Of a stretch of 64,000 nucleotides of DNA, positions 32,055-43,886 are shown in pieces. Source of the stretch: Typhlomys cinereus (Eukaryota; Chordata; Mammalia; Rodentia; Platacanthomyidae); assembly GCA_023101885.1 (NCBI GenBank), contig JALPQD010000358.1, positions 2,142,761 to 2,206,760 of the forward strand, given 5' to 3'. Below the pieces are notes generated by a model. It made no database searches, was not told the DNA's origin, and saw nothing but the letters and a program-made list of their open reading frames with translations. Made by a program: the position numbers and the translations under genes. Position 1 is the stretch's first letter; the number at the start of each line of letters is the position of its first letter.

Positions 32055-32300
32055 TTCATACAGCCACATCATGCTTTCACACAGCCACACCATGCTCTCT
32101 CACATGTTTCCACACAGCTTTATCATGCACTCCCTCATGTTTTCACATGACTGCATCATGCTCTCTCCCACACTGTCCACGCGGCGACAGCATGCTTCCT
32201 CCCATGCTTCCTCCCATGCTTCCACGTGACTGCAGCACAGTCTCTCTCACTCTTCCATAGGGGCTTATGTCACATTCTCTCACGCGGCTATACTCATTCT
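31815..32300. repeat. 33-35-bp minisatellite
   Basis: About 13 degenerate units near TGCTTCCACATGACTGCA followed by TCATGCTCTCTCCCACA. Successive units measure 33 to 35 bp. A (TC)n run at 32011-32056 expands one unit. Frames on both strands (31696-32409 minus, 31806-32229 plus) are translations of the array. Confidence 0.9.
32011..32056. repeat. (TC)n microsatellite
   Basis: Polypyrimidine CTCTCTCC/TCTCTC run inside the minisatellite. Confidence 0.92.
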
Positions 32301-32459
32301 CTCCCCTGCTTCCACAAGGCTTCACCACATTTTGCCATAAGCTAGCACAAAACTGCAGTGTGGCTGTCAGAACAATGCAGTTACCAAACTGCATTTCTTT
32401 TAATATCAATTAACGCCATGATACCAATAAGCCAGGTAACCTATTAGCAGAAGAGAAAG

Positions 32460-32821
32460 TGTACTGGTTACTTCTTCTCTGTTGCTGGAGACAACACTTA
32501 AACTCAAACTTAAGAGGAGTGAAGGGAGATTTATTCAGTTTATGGTTCCAGGGAGGAGATAGACAGTCCATTGGCAGAAACTGCTTTGGCAGCAGAAACT
32601 GAAGAAAGCCAAGATCACATCTATCATGGAGGCCAAGAGCTGCAAAACTGCCAGAGCTAACTTCTCCTGGAAGAAAGATGGGATTAATCAACCTCAAGAT
32701 CTACCCTAAGTGAAGCGCCTTCTTCCAGCAAGCTCCACCTCCCAACGTTGTCACAGCCTTCCCAAACATCAGCTAAGGATGCACACACATGAGCTGCACA
32801 GCTCACAATCAAACCATGACA
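32460..32821 (-). mobile_element. MaLR-type LTR, antisense
   Basis: Antisense landmarks: TGTACTGGTTACTTCTTCTC and GTTGCTGGAGACAACAC at the left, GTTCCAGGGAGGAGATAGAC, CCAGCAAGCTCCACCTCCCA, CACAGCCTTCCCAAACATCA, and the LTR 5' end ATCAAACCATGACA at the right. TG...CA termini are present. The minus frame 32410-32697 is a shadow. Confidence 0.85.
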
Positions 32822-33064
32822 AGCACCCAGCTGAGGGCCAAGCACCAGAGGGCGCTCCTCTGACTGCCTCTGCTGTTTTCTAGCCAGTCCTGAGTATCAG
32901 GAGTGGACAGCAGCCAGGCAATGACAAAACGTGCATGCTCCGGAAGCAAAACGCGTGTGTGAAAACGCACCCCAGTCTTCTCTTTGTATTACTTTAGGTT
33001 CTTCAGTGCAATATTTCCACTCAGTTTTCATAGTTACTTGGAAATTACTTACAGCTTTTCCGAA

Positions 33065-33211
33065 AAGAAGAGAAGAGAAGAGAAGAGAAGAGAAGAGAAG
33101 AGAAGAGAAGAGAAGAGAGAGAGAAGAGAAGAGAAGAGAAGAGAAGCGAAGCGAAGCGAAGCGAAGCGAAGCGAAGCGAAGCGAAGCGAAGAGAAGAGAA
33201 GAGAAGAGAGA
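33065..33211. repeat. (AAGAG)n pentanucleotide array with an AAGCG core
   Basis: A 147-bp array of GAGAA pentamers. From 33146 to 33190 it changes to nine uninterrupted GCGAA pentamers, then returns to GAGAA. The long frames on both strands (32931-33442 plus, 32897-33271 minus) are its translations and not genes. Confidence 0.97.
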
Positions 33212-33618
33212 AATATAAAGAGTCTTTTGGAAGCATTTAGCCCAGGAAAAGGGACTGCTGTTAATTTCCACGCTAGTTCACACTCACTTGTGTTGCTTGT
33301 CCTCCCTCTGTGTCAAGGCAACATGACTAGAAAGAGACACCCTACCAGTGAAAGGAAAGACACAGGAGAGCTGCGGTGCACCTCTCGCACCCAAGCCGCA
33401 GTACCTGCTTTATCTCTTCGTGGCCACATCTCTTTTGCATGATTTTCAGTTGAAGAAATAAACCTTAAGCTTGGGAACTTGTCCAATGTGGCTCAGCTAA
33501 TATGACTTGAAAGCAAGACCAGATTGCAGAGTAGCTTCCCCTGACTGTCCCGTCCTTCATGTGACACTGAATTTAAATACATCCTGGAATCTGACCACTG
33601 ATTATGAGCGGAATTGTA
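33212..33618. other. Unassigned intronic sequence
   Basis: Nothing recognised. Confidence 0.45.
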
Positions 33619-33619
33619 G

Positions 33620-33995
33620 GGGAACATGAGGATAACCTGTGCCCACCACACTCCCCAGCAGGGGTCTGAGGACAAAGGATAGCCTGCGCCCACCGTGTTG
33701 CCCATCAGAGACCTCAGAACATGGAGATGAGCTGTGCCATCATGCTGCCTAGTTCAGACCTAAGGAGGACACAGAGTGACCCGTGCCCACCGTGCTGCCC
33801 ACCTAGGCCTGGGGACATGAGGGTGGCCTTTGACCCCATGCTGTCTAGCTCGGATCTGAGGAGGATACAGAGTGACCTGTGCTCGCCTACTGCCCAGCAG
33901 GGACCTGAGAATATGTCCACTGGGCTATCCATCAGGCGCCGTAGGACACAGAGCGACTTGTGCCCATTGCACTGCTCAGCGGGGGCGTCAGAAGG
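33620..33995. repeat. 49-bp minisatellite
   Basis: About eight units of roughly 49 bp (range 47-49, one shortened to about 33). The consensus is close to GGACACAGAGTGACCTGTGC then CCACCGTGCTGCCCAGCAG then GGACCTGA. It is GC-rich with CpGs. The frames 33721-34020 (plus) and 33714-33932 (minus) come from the array. Confidence 0.9.
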
Positions 33996-35594
33996 AAACG
34001 TCCAGGAACCACCACCATGAGAGTACTCTGCAGGTGCCTCATGTCACCTCCTCGTAAACTGTCCTGTCAGGAAGCAATGAAAACTCCTTTGTAAAAACAA
34101 AGACACCCCATGCGTCACGGGCAGCCAGGGAAAGGCAGTGAGATCAGACATCAGTCTGCTCCAGTCTCCAGCTCTCCTGCCCCTCAAACCTTTGCTGTCT
34201 CATGCATACAGCTTCTGCAGTGACACAGACGTGAGAAACTTTTCAGAGGGTTACATAAGAGACCACATGCCCGCACCAGCGCCATCCGCAGTGTGAGGCA
34301 GGTGCACCACACAGATTTGCTGGATCCACTTCCAGAAAGACATCCAACTCCAAATTAGTAGGAGAGCTCCGTGCATCACCCCTATTTTTTAGATGTATTT
34401 TCTGGTGTTTGTCAGAAGGCATTCATCACTGTTTCGGCATTACCTGCACCAAATCCTACCCTCATGAGTTATAAATATATCTTGTATTTCTAATATTTCA
34501 ACCCTTGGCTGACTATATAAGGTAAGAGGATATATATATATATATATATACATCAATCTAAACAAAGCCAAAATCGTAACAAGCCAGAACATAGTAAAAG
34601 GAAACAGACCTCTCTGTTCTGCAAGAATAATATTCTGAGCATGAGGATGCCCAGAGGTTACTGTGAGAAGCAGAATAATCATGGGGAGGAGGGTTACATA
34701 ATGAGAAGACACGTGGCTTCACAAAGGCAAAGGCTCCTTATGCTGTACAGAACAAAGAAAGGACCAGATGAAGATGTATGCGGCCCTGTGTACAAGAAAG
34801 GCAGAATCATACCCCTGTTGAAAAGAACTTAGACGCAGACTGACTAAGTCTACTTTTGTGGGATTCCAGGATATTGCCCCATCAGGGGAAAAACATTCAA
34901 CAAGGAGAACATGCTTGAGACACAGACATCTGAAATGAGGAGGCACAGCAGGAAGGAAGGGAAAGCTGAAAGACCCAGATGTGCAGGCCAGGCAGTCCTC
35001 AGGTTGCATCCTAGAGATCGCTGCAGAACAGCAGCCACACTCAGAAGTGGAGAAGGAACACAAAGCAAAAACGAAGCTGAATTCTTCATTCAAACAGCCC
35101 TACACAAGAGAGGATTTTGATTCATTCTTCAAAACTGCATTTTCTCATATATATAGATACATACCTAAAATCTTATCCAAAGTGCTGACTGACTTTGTGC
35201 ACAAGTGAGAAATTTTCTATTCAAATTATTATTTTAAAAACTGCAATTGTTTTCAAGAAAACAAGAGGGTGTTATGTTGATGTACAGCAGAGAAACCTGC
35301 TTTAGGAAGAGCTGAGAATGCAAGCTCGCTGCTGGGAGAAGGAAGAACAGGGTAAGGCCCCTGGAAGTCCCAGGACTGAGTTCCAAGGTCAATACTGAGT
35401 TGTTCTTTTAAATCTCCCCCATAGCTGAAGGCACTTGCCAAACCACTAATAAACCCTGACCCGTCCCAGGAAACCTCCAGACCAGTTCTTACTGGACTAG
35501 TAGATGTCCCTGCTTCTTTGGAATCCTAGACCCCTGTTAGATTTGTCTATCAAAGAAATAGAACACCTCTGAGGACAAAGGCCCACTTAGTCCC
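33996..35594. other. Unassigned intronic sequence with a (TA)n run
   Basis: A (TA)n microsatellite lies at 34529-34551. Otherwise there is no repeat or exon I can support. Overlapping frames at 34719-35208 occur on both strands without known motifs. Confidence 0.5.
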
Positions 35595-36254
35595 TGTTAT
35601 GGTTGCATTTCAATGTCAACTTGACAGTTGGAGATTGTTTGGGGCACAGCTGTGAAAGGTTAATGGCTAGAATGGCCCCTGAGCAAGTCTGCAGGTACTT
35701 GACTGATTGCTGTGGAGAACCCAGCCCATAGTGGGTGGTACTTTCCAGTGGTGGACCAGATAATGGGAAGTATAAGGAGGAGGGACTTGCTCTTCCCTTA
35801 TCTTGTGTAGACTTTCTGTGGAGCTCACTCTGTGAGCATTATGCACTTTTAAAGCATCATGGCCTTCCTTGTTGCTGCTGCTGCTGCCTCCATCCTTGGC
35901 TGACTTGGAGCTTCACCTTTTCCACCGTGTTGTTGCTGTTCCCGCTGCCTTTGGAGCCCGGTCTCTAGGCCTCACTGCTGTTCACTGTTCATCACCGACG
36001 TCGGAACCAGTGTCTTCCACCCTCCAGAGAAGTAAAGGCTTGAGACCCTCTCAGGATCTTTTGGCTTTGTGGAACATTCTGGTCAAGAGTGAAGCAACTG
36101 TAGGTGCTACTTTGAAAGATACTATTTTTTATTGTAAGTTAATTTAATAAACATATATATATGCCATATTCTAGAGCTTATACAGGATATATATATATTC
36201 TAGATATTATACATTCTAGAGATTCTTTTTCTTCAGAGAACACTAACTTATACA
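35595..36254 (+). mobile_element. Solo MaLR/MLT-type LTR with target duplication
   Basis: Starts TGTTATGGTTGCATTTCAAT with TGTCAACTTGACAGTTGG, and ends GAACACTAACTTATACA. A perfect 5-bp duplication, GTCCC, flanks it at 35590-35594 and 36255-36259, as expected for ERVL/MaLR. An (AT)n-rich stretch at 36150-36230 follows ATTTAATAAACATAT. At 660 bp it is longer than usual, partly from a GCT-rich segment near 35870 and this AT-rich end. Confidence 0.88.
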
Positions 36255-36259
36255 GTCCC

Positions 36260-36699
36260 TTATCTCTGGTCCCCAGGTCTGTGTGCAAATTTCACCTTAT
36301 CAATAGTCTAGTCCTGCCCAATGTGGATCAACCTGGGACACCCAACAGGTTTTTCACCCTTCCTTGCTTAGGTGTTTTGCTCTCCGCAGTCATTGTTTTG
36401 GGGGCCTATCTACTGTGACTGGAGCGCGTCACACCGCTCTCCTAGTTGAACAGGTTCTAAACTTGGATGGAACTGTCTCGTCCACAGTCATTATCCAATT
36501 TGTCAGTTTTCACTTATTTATCCACCAGTCTCCCCCTGACGTTTCCCTGGGGCCAGAGCTCTCCTAAGGACACAGGCTACGGTGGCCATGGAGGGCCTGT
36601 CACGCAGCTGCCATCATTCCTCAGCCCATTCGCCGCATCTCAGGCCACTGCAGTCTCCGCCTCAAGCACCACTGCACGGGGCTTCTCTCTCCTCTGGGG
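36260..36699. other. Unassigned sequence, possibly upstream L2
   Basis: Moderately GC-rich. It may be the upstream part of the L2 that is clearer from 36700. Overlapping frames at 36364-36709 are not supported as genes. Confidence 0.4.
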
Positions 36700-36870
36700 G
36701 AGACTATGATTTCTACTGTGGGGACTTGATGCTCTCTGCCCACAATTCTCTTCCCCTCTCGCCTCTTTGCTTGCTTAATTCCTAGCCATCTTCAAAACAC
36801 AGCTGAAATATCACCTATTCAGGAAAGCTTCCCTGATCACAGACATTTCATATATTTCTTGTTTTTATTC
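36700..36870 (+). repeat. L2 fragment
   Basis: CTCTCTGCCCACAATTCTCT, TAGCCATCTTCAAAACACAG, CTGAAATATCACCTATTCAG and GAAAGCTTCCCTGATCACAG match the conserved L2 stretch 'ctcaaatgtcacctcctcag...gaggccttccctgac'. Confidence 0.72.
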
Positions 36871-39529
36871 AGGTGAATGGATATTTAAAGTAAATACTCT
36901 AAATAGAAACTTTCTATTCCATTGACAATGGAACCATGAATAGTCAACACAGTACCTGGTTTGGTTCAACATTAATCACCATTTCCTAAATGAAGTAATG
37001 ACTATGAAAAGAATACACAGTAATGCAGATATGAGATTTTAAAGGCAAACTGCACTGAGTGTGGGATCCTGCTTGACTGAACACAGACTTGCAGGGCATG
37101 TAGATCCAAGTGGCCCCGAGGCGGAGCCCTGATATACCGCTGGCAAGCTTACAGGACATGTGACACTTCACATCTTTGCAACAAAAGGCAATGAAGTTGC
37201 TTATTTATACAGCACTTGTGAAGATCAAATGGAGAGTCTACCAAGTGTTTAGACTGACACTGAAAGAAGGCTTAACAAGTAGCGTGCTAACAAGAGGATG
37301 TTCACAATGGCATGTCAAGAAAAGAATAACGGAATGACAGAGTACAGGGGAAGAAGAGTGCAGGCTCCATCCTATCTCTCTGGGTTTTAAAGAAAAAATC
37401 TACTCTCACAGCTTTCTTCACAGAGAATATCTCTTCTCTATATCAGATTCTGGACAGAAACAATAGCTTTGCTATATATGCTAGTATGAAAGCGTTCCCA
37501 ACCAGAGTCCACACCAGAGAGCAGGTCCCAGGCCTAGATAATTATTCATAGCAGCAGTAGCTTGTATCAAGAGTTACACTATTTGCAGTTTATTTTTCGA
37601 TGTAAATTCGTGTATTGTTTAAGGATTGAGACAGGTTTTGTGGATACATCATTGTGCAACTATCACAGCTGTTTCATATACTTATACAATTAAGACAATT
37701 GTGATGTCACTGGGCTATATAATCTTAAAGGACCACCATGGCACACACAGTTAGCCCTTAACTTGGATGTCATTCTGCAGCACTTGGTTGCATGACTTAA
37801 TGTATTTGTATCTGTGTGAAAGAAGATTCTCTTTCTGCTTTGGGGCAGCGACTAGAAAACTGATTGTAACGACAAGAGAGAATATTCTAAATTTGGATTC
37901 TCCTGGAATTCTCAGCAATCAATTCAGCAATGTTGATTGTCCATAAATTGCTTTCAGCATGCAGATATCACAAGAAGTAAACCATCCAATGTTGCTACAA
38001 TGGCTCAAACTTCAGATTCTTACCACATAACTTGCTCATAAATTTCAAACTATCTATCATGCAAGACCCAAGCAAAATAGAGCACTGCAGATGTTTTCTT
38101 AGGAGTCAGCTGCCCCAACTGCAAAAAAATACCTGAGAGAAACCACCTGACAGCTGGACATCTATATTCAGGCTCAGAGTTCAGACCAAGGTCAGCTGCT
38201 GTCTTTGCTCTGGGCAGAGCAAGGCAGAGCATCTGGGAGTGCATAGCAGAGGAGTCTGCTGGCATTAAGGCGGCAAGGCATTAGGGCAGGAAAAAGTTAC
38301 ATCCTCATTCATTTACTGCCCTGAAGCAGGCCCCAACTCTTAACAGTCCACTGGGTTACAGGCTCCTCAATGGATCATTCCCTGGTGAGATCAGAGACCT
38401 GTTTTTACAAATACTCTGGATAGGCCATCTTGGACTGTGGCACTGAGGACAAGCCTTTATGCATCTTCTAGAGACACTTTAGATCCAAAGTTTAACAAGA
38501 GTGCTTCTAGCTAGGCAAAACCCCCAACCTTCTGGTCAGCGGAAAAACTAAAAATCTGAAGGGACACCAAGAAGCTCTGTTGTCTATGGTGCCTAAAGAG
38601 ACCACTGCTGTAGAGTGGAGCCACACACCTAGAGAAGGGTGACCCCTACCCTCCGACCCTGGCATGAACCACTTTAGATAGGTGGGCAGACATGTTCTGA
38701 GAAGGACCAGAGAACACACAGTTTAGGTTTCTTGGGACATATGGTCACAGCCCCAAACATTTGGTTCTACGACTGTGGCATGCAACAGTCACAAGCATTG
38801 CATAAGGAGTAAGAGTGGCTACATTCCCATATACTCTATTTATGGAGTTTAAAATTTGAATTTCATCTAACTTTGTACACTGCCATTGTTATCCTTCTGT
38901 TGATTCTCTTTAAACACTTAAAAATGTTAAAACCATTCTTGCTAAAGACTGCAAAAACAGGAAGTATCTGAATTTGGCCAGTGGTTAATTGGTGTATCCT
39001 AACTTAAGATAGCATGGAATATATATCAGTACTGATTTATGCTGACTGATTTCATAATTGCTCTCAGGTCTTCCAAGATAGGAGCGGCAGGCCCATGCCA
39101 AACCAAACTATAGCAGCTGCATACAACGCTGAAAAGCCACGGTATCCATCTGTCCCTGCCTGTTATCAGGACTGTATGAAGCACTACGTCACTCCTTCTT
39201 TTAGGGGTACTCAGGAGAAAAAGTGGAAAAACACCTGCAGGTTAAGGTACACTCAAATGTATAGCATAGAGAATACCCTCTTAAAAATAAAGCTTGTGTA
39301 TTTCTTCTTAGGAAACATGAAGAAAAGCCAGAGGTCTGTATACATTTGCCACCAGGTTTGTGGTTTGTGGACAGAGGTAACTGAAGAAATGGCAAGTGCT
39401 GGTGGCATAAATTATGCACACTGTCTATGTGTGTGGCGGTATACATGTGCGAATGTGTGTGCATGCATTAACGTGTATGCGTGTGTTGTGTGTGAGTGTT
39501 TATACCTAGAAAAAGGGTATATATAGCAA
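36871..39529. other. Unassigned intronic sequence
   Basis: About 2.6 kb without a firmly placed repeat. 37640-37800 weakly resembles an old mammalian repeat ending in a 'cttggttgcatgact' motif. Frames at 38050-38265, 38507-38719 and 39095-39526 have no known domains; the last ends in a TGTGTG-rich stretch. Confidence 0.5.
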
Positions 39530-39660
39530 GTGAGGTAAAAACCAAAATATCCATCAGTAGTCAACTATATAAGTTATGGGACAACTTCACAGTGGAGTAT
39601 TATACACTGCACGTGTGAATGCACAGAGAAAGTTCTCATTGTCTGTCGTCTTATATTCTA
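39530..39660 (+). mobile_element. Ancient L1M 3' scrap
   Basis: CCAAAATATCCATCAGTAGT, CAACTATATAAGTTATGGGA and AGTGGAGTATTATACACTGC follow the L1M motif series 'atgtccatcaatag...taaataaattatgg...caatggaatactatgcagc'. Confidence 0.6.
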
Positions 39661-40118
39661 TAAAGTCACTGTGAAGGTTGCATTAGTAAATACTAAATCA
39701 CTGATCCTAGAGGAAATGCAGGATTAGCCTCTTAAAAGCTCCATTCACAACGTTTTTATAAGTTGGCCAATGTATATCCTTTCTTTCTGCATGCTTGTGT
39801 TAAAGATTTAACCGACATCATTGGTTCATTCTTGTTCAAAATATGTGTTTCCCTTTAAGGCATATCATGGTCTTGCTACACTTTAGAATGTCAGACTATA
39901 TTACAGCTCTGTGTTTAAGATCATTTTACAAAGCAAAACAACACAAAAACACAGTAAAACTGAAAAAACAACAAAAAAAACACACTTGTTACAGTATGGG
40001 CTGAAATCAAAAGAGAAAGTAGCATTTGTAACCCTATCTAAGAGCTAGCACTTATGGATGACTCAGCTATTTGGGAAAGTTTCAGGCCAAGAACAAAGCA
40101 ACTGGAACCACTGCTTGG
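39661..40118. other. Unassigned intronic sequence
   Basis: AT-rich, with nothing recognised. Confidence 0.45.
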
Positions 40119-40119
40119 G

Positions 40120-40428
40120 ACTCAGGTGAGGGACATTGTGGGGGCAGAAGTGTCTGTCTGTCCTCACAGCCACCAGGATGCAAAGACAGAGAGCAGGGAA
40201 GGGGCGAGTCAGGATATATCCTTCCAGCACATTTCCCAGTGACTCACTTCCTTTAGCTAGACCCGATTCCTAAAGTTTCTGCCACCTCAAAAACCCAACC
40301 CCATTAGATTTCAGATTCATTGATGCACTAATCCATTAAATACAATTACCTTAAAAAGAAACCATCATTTAACAACCATTGACCTAGGACATGATCATTG
40401 GAGGTTGTGTTCAATCCACACCAATTTG
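40120..40428 (-). mobile_element. MaLR-type LTR, antisense, degenerate
   Basis: CTCACAGCCACCAGGATGCA, AGAGAGCAGGGAAGGGGCGA, TTCCCAGTGACTCACTTCCT, TTTAGCTAGACCCGATTCCT and AAAGTTTCTGCCACCTCAAA are the antisense MaLR landmarks in order. The left end is uncertain. Confidence 0.65.
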
Positions 40429-40435
40429 TAAATGT

Positions 40436-40540
40436 GAAATCTATAAATACATGCCTGGAATCCTAGTTTTTAGAAGGCTGACATAGGAGGGTCACATATT
40501 TGAGGCCAGTCTGGGCTATATAGCTGAAATCTTGTCTGGT
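40436..40540 (+). repeat. B1-like SINE, degenerate
   Basis: TACATGCCTGGAATCCTAGT, AGAAGGCTGACATAGGAGGG, GAGGCCAGTCTGGGCTATAT and AGCTGAAATCTTGTCT match the B1 order through to its end. Confidence 0.82.
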
Positions 40541-40544
40541 GTGC

Positions 40545-40584
40545 ATGTGTGTATGTGTGTGTGTGTGTGTTTTAAGAGAGAGAA

Positions 40585-40615
<31 letters not shown>

Positions 40616-40650
40616 AACAGAGACAGGGAGAGAAGAGAGAGAGAGACTTG
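40545..40650. repeat. (GT)n then (GA/GACA)n simple repeats
   Basis: GT dinucleotides at about 40549-40570 are followed by GAGA and GACAGA runs to 40650. They directly follow the B1 and probably grew from its tail. Confidence 0.92.
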
Positions 40651-41484
40651 AATTTAGTTAGAGATGCTTACATGAACATGGGTGGGATGCTATTTACGAG
40701 AACTTGAACCACTTAACAGTGGCTAACCACTGGGCACTTTAACTGCAAATAGTTCCCCTTGGAGGGGTACAGCCTTGGGATGATGAATGTAAAGACAGGC
40801 TGCATCTTCTCCAGGTCATGTGCAGGTGACCACAGCTACTGAGAGTTCATGACTGCAGCAGTTTTGTCATGTCCACAGCACCTTCCAACTCTTACATTCT
40901 TTCTGCCTCATCTTCTGTCACAATCCCTGAGTTTTGGATGCGACAATGTAGATGGCGCATACAAAGTAAGCGCTCAAAGTCACATATTTTCAGGACTTCG
41001 AAGAATTATAAGTCTCTGCATTAATGCTGCCCACTGCAAAGATAAACTTCTCAAACCGAGACTGAGAGCATCCCTAATCTATGAGAGAAAGAGAGATTCA
41101 ATGCTATATTGATTGGGAGAACATATTCAAAAATAGAGAACCACTAATGTTTTGTAATAACTTATTGGAGAATAGCCAAAGATTTATGTGGAGCCCACTG
41201 CAACCATTATACTTACATTTAGTTAGCCTTTTGGAATGATATCTGATAGAAACCATCCAATGATCTAGGTTGCTGACCATGAAATGTTTATGTCCTATCA
41301 ACATCCCTGTGACAAAGTCACAGTCCTCAGTGTGATGACATTTGGAGGCCTTTGAACAGTAATTACATCACAAGAATGGAGTCCTTAAGAATGGGATAAG
41401 TGATCTTATTATAAAAATCACAAAGGAAGTTTAGCTTAGAATTACTGTAAGAGTCTGAGAATTTGAAAGGGAACAATGAGCAGA
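40651..41484. other. Unassigned intronic sequence
   Basis: No gene or repeat recognised. The 40849-41112 plus frame has no known domain. Confidence 0.45.
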
Positions 41485-42945
41485 AGAGTGGAGAGGGAAG
41501 TCTTTGGAAGAGGAGACAAAGGATACCTTGCTTGGTAGGGTGAGGGAGGGACTAATGGGAGAAAATACATAGGGGGATGAGGGAAGGGAACTGGATGTAG
41601 AAGAAGCTAGGGGACTGAAAGAAAAACCCTAGGATTGTTATCAATATGTCAAAAACATGTCTTTAAAAAAGGAGTAAGAATTGATAGTCCCTCTGCAGAA
41701 GAGCACAGAGCGAGGAAAAAAAGGCTAAGCAAAATATCCAGGAGTGCTCCATCTAGAACCCAGGGACAATTACAGCACTGTTAAAAGTAACAGGTATGTG
41801 GTACTTCTTGATAAGTTATTGGTCAGAGAGAGCTCAAAGGACCTCCAAACTTTTGTTATGGCTCTTGGTTACCCAGAAAATGACAGTAAGACTCTATCAC
41901 TAAAGGTGCAACATGCATGGTATCCCAGGACATGGACCAAAAACACCAGCTGGAACTGGTGTGAAAGTTTCCTCCTTGCTGGATAGCCGACATAGTACTA
42001 GAAAGTACTAATGAAACTATTGGGGCAGAAAAGAAAGCAAAGGTTTCATTAATCTATGAAATCTCTAAATTGCAATAACAACCCAATGGCAACAGGTAGT
42101 CATCCATTGAATTCTAATCAGAGTTAACGCTCACTTGTTAGAATGGAACACATTCCTGTTATTGTAAACTAGAACTAGAACCTTTGAAAGGGAAAGACAC
42201 AGGTCCCAGTGGGAAGAGCAGACTATTAATGTTTAGTTAAAAAGATGGTACACCAAATTTCTTCGTAATTATATATACCTGTTATTATACTCATAGACTG
42301 GACAAATATTCAGCACTCAATCTAGAAACCCTCTTCTACAACAGATGTTTATTACTGAAAAGCACAACCTGACAAAATGCAGAAAATAAATGACCATGAA
42401 CTGTTTATACTGTATATGTATACACAATATACATATGCCTCACTCACTCCCAACCCCAAGGCTCAGAGAACATGTAAAAAGAGTGAGAGGTAAGCTTGTA
42501 AGAACCTGAAGTGGTGGGCAGACATTATCTCCTAGACATGAAAGGGTTGTGATATACAAGACTTCATGGCAGATATGCACATTTACACAAGAATTGCGTG
42601 GGGACTGTCTTATCAACACCTCAACACAAAAGCAGAAGTATCTCAAGAATCTCTCTGAAAGACTGATGAGAACTAATGCTGATAGAGAAAACAAGAAGAT
42701 GTTTTGTTCAATGGTATACTCATGATATATTGCTGGAGCGTGAATCATGCCAGGCACATATCATCAAAGACAAACTAGATGAAACATAATGGGTCGCACA
42801 AGTGAAAAGATTTGAAAATAAGGAGTCTGACAAGGGAGATGAAGGGTTGCAAGGGAAAAGGAGGGAAGATGGATTTGAGACTAAGGGATGAACATATTAT
42901 AAATTCACTATATTCATACATACAATATTAAAATAAAAGAGAATG
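41485..42945 (+). mobile_element. Rodent L1 (Lx-like) 3'UTR region, probable
   Basis: From about 42430, AAGGCTCAGAGAACATGTAA, GCTTGTAAGAACCTGAAGTG and TTATCTCCTAGACATGAAAG recall the Lx-type rodent L1 3'UTR ('gctcagggatcattg...attgtaagagcc...cagacacaac'). A purine-rich GGGAAAAGGAGGGAAGATGG block and AATATTAAAATAAAAGAGAA end follow. The 41485-42430 part (another purine-rich block, frame 41744-41986) is less certain. Confidence 0.5.
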
Positions 42946-43798
42946 AAAAACAAGAAACACAAAGCAGTAACTCCTCATTCTCTTATTCTAGTCACATGAG
43001 GTTGCAGCAAGAGTGAGCCCAGCAACCACCCAAGACAAGCACCTTCGCTAGAAACCAAAGTGAATATGAGATTCTGTTGAATAAGCCCATAGGCTATGTC
43101 TGTCCCTCAATCTAGCTGATTAAGGAAGGTGAACAACCTTGGCCATGCTTCACTCATAGGCCAGTGTGGAACCTTACCTGAGCCCTGTGCTCACAGGAAG
43201 CAAGAACAAGAACAAATTTCCCATCCTTCTGTGCGTCAAGGAAGGCTCGCTGCAAAACCACTCCATCTAACGGGACTGAACACTTTTGGGGAATGACTGC
43301 ATTAATTCAAACAGTCTTCCCACTTCCCATTCTATTCCCAAGCAGAATTTCTTATCCTTATAAGACAACTAATGTGGACAAAATTTCAACTAACTTGAGT
43401 TGACGAACTGCAGTCAGACTCCCCAAGACTTTGCTCAAGATCCTTGACACAGCTCACTACAAAGCTAAGCAAGCACTAGGAGCTTATCCTGTCAAGAGGT
43501 ACAAGAACCACCTCTGTAATCTCCGCGTTCTCCCTGTGGTCCACTGACTATAAAAAGCATGTTTCCTGCTTAGTTCCTTGATAACCGCACTTTCTCTCTC
43601 CACTCCTCTATACCCAGCATATTTTAGGCTTACCGACCCTCTTCTCTAGATATTTCATGCACTGCACATATAAGATGCACACAGTGACCACAGGTTTCAT
43701 CTTCAAGCCAGGGGCCATGTCAACCTGGGATTTGTAGTTATAAATAGTTGAAATCTTGAGGACAATGGAACCTGATTTCCCAAAAAACAGATGACTTA
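42946..43798. other. Unassigned sequence, possible LTR fragment
   Basis: No family recognised. ACTATAAAAAGCATG near 43549 followed by a pyrimidine-rich stretch resembles an LTR promoter and R/U5 area, but I find no termini or target duplication. Confidence 0.35.
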
Positions 43799-43799
43799 A

Positions 43800-43886
43800 G
43801 AGACTGATGATGTAGCTCAGTAGTAAAGCACAAGTTTAGCACACATGAGACCCTGGATTTGATCCTCAACACCATAAGAAAAGGTA
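43800..43886 (+). repeat. ID-like SINE
   Basis: GATGATGTAGCTCAGTAGTA (A box), GAGACCCTGGATTTGATCCT (B box), CAACACCATAAGAAAA tail. Compact tRNA-Ala-derived structure. Confidence 0.82.

Noticed and set aside
31815..32300. CRISPR-like regular repeats
   Set aside because: Units are adjacent without spacers and degenerate, in a mammalian intron; this is a minisatellite.
32897..33442. Long charged or Phe/Ser/Leu-rich frames on both strands
   Set aside because: They are translations of the AAGAG/AAGCG array with flanking unique sequence.
43530..43640. TATAAAAAG promoter-like sequence
   Set aside because: No termini, poly(A) signal or target duplication to define an LTR, and no gene downstream.
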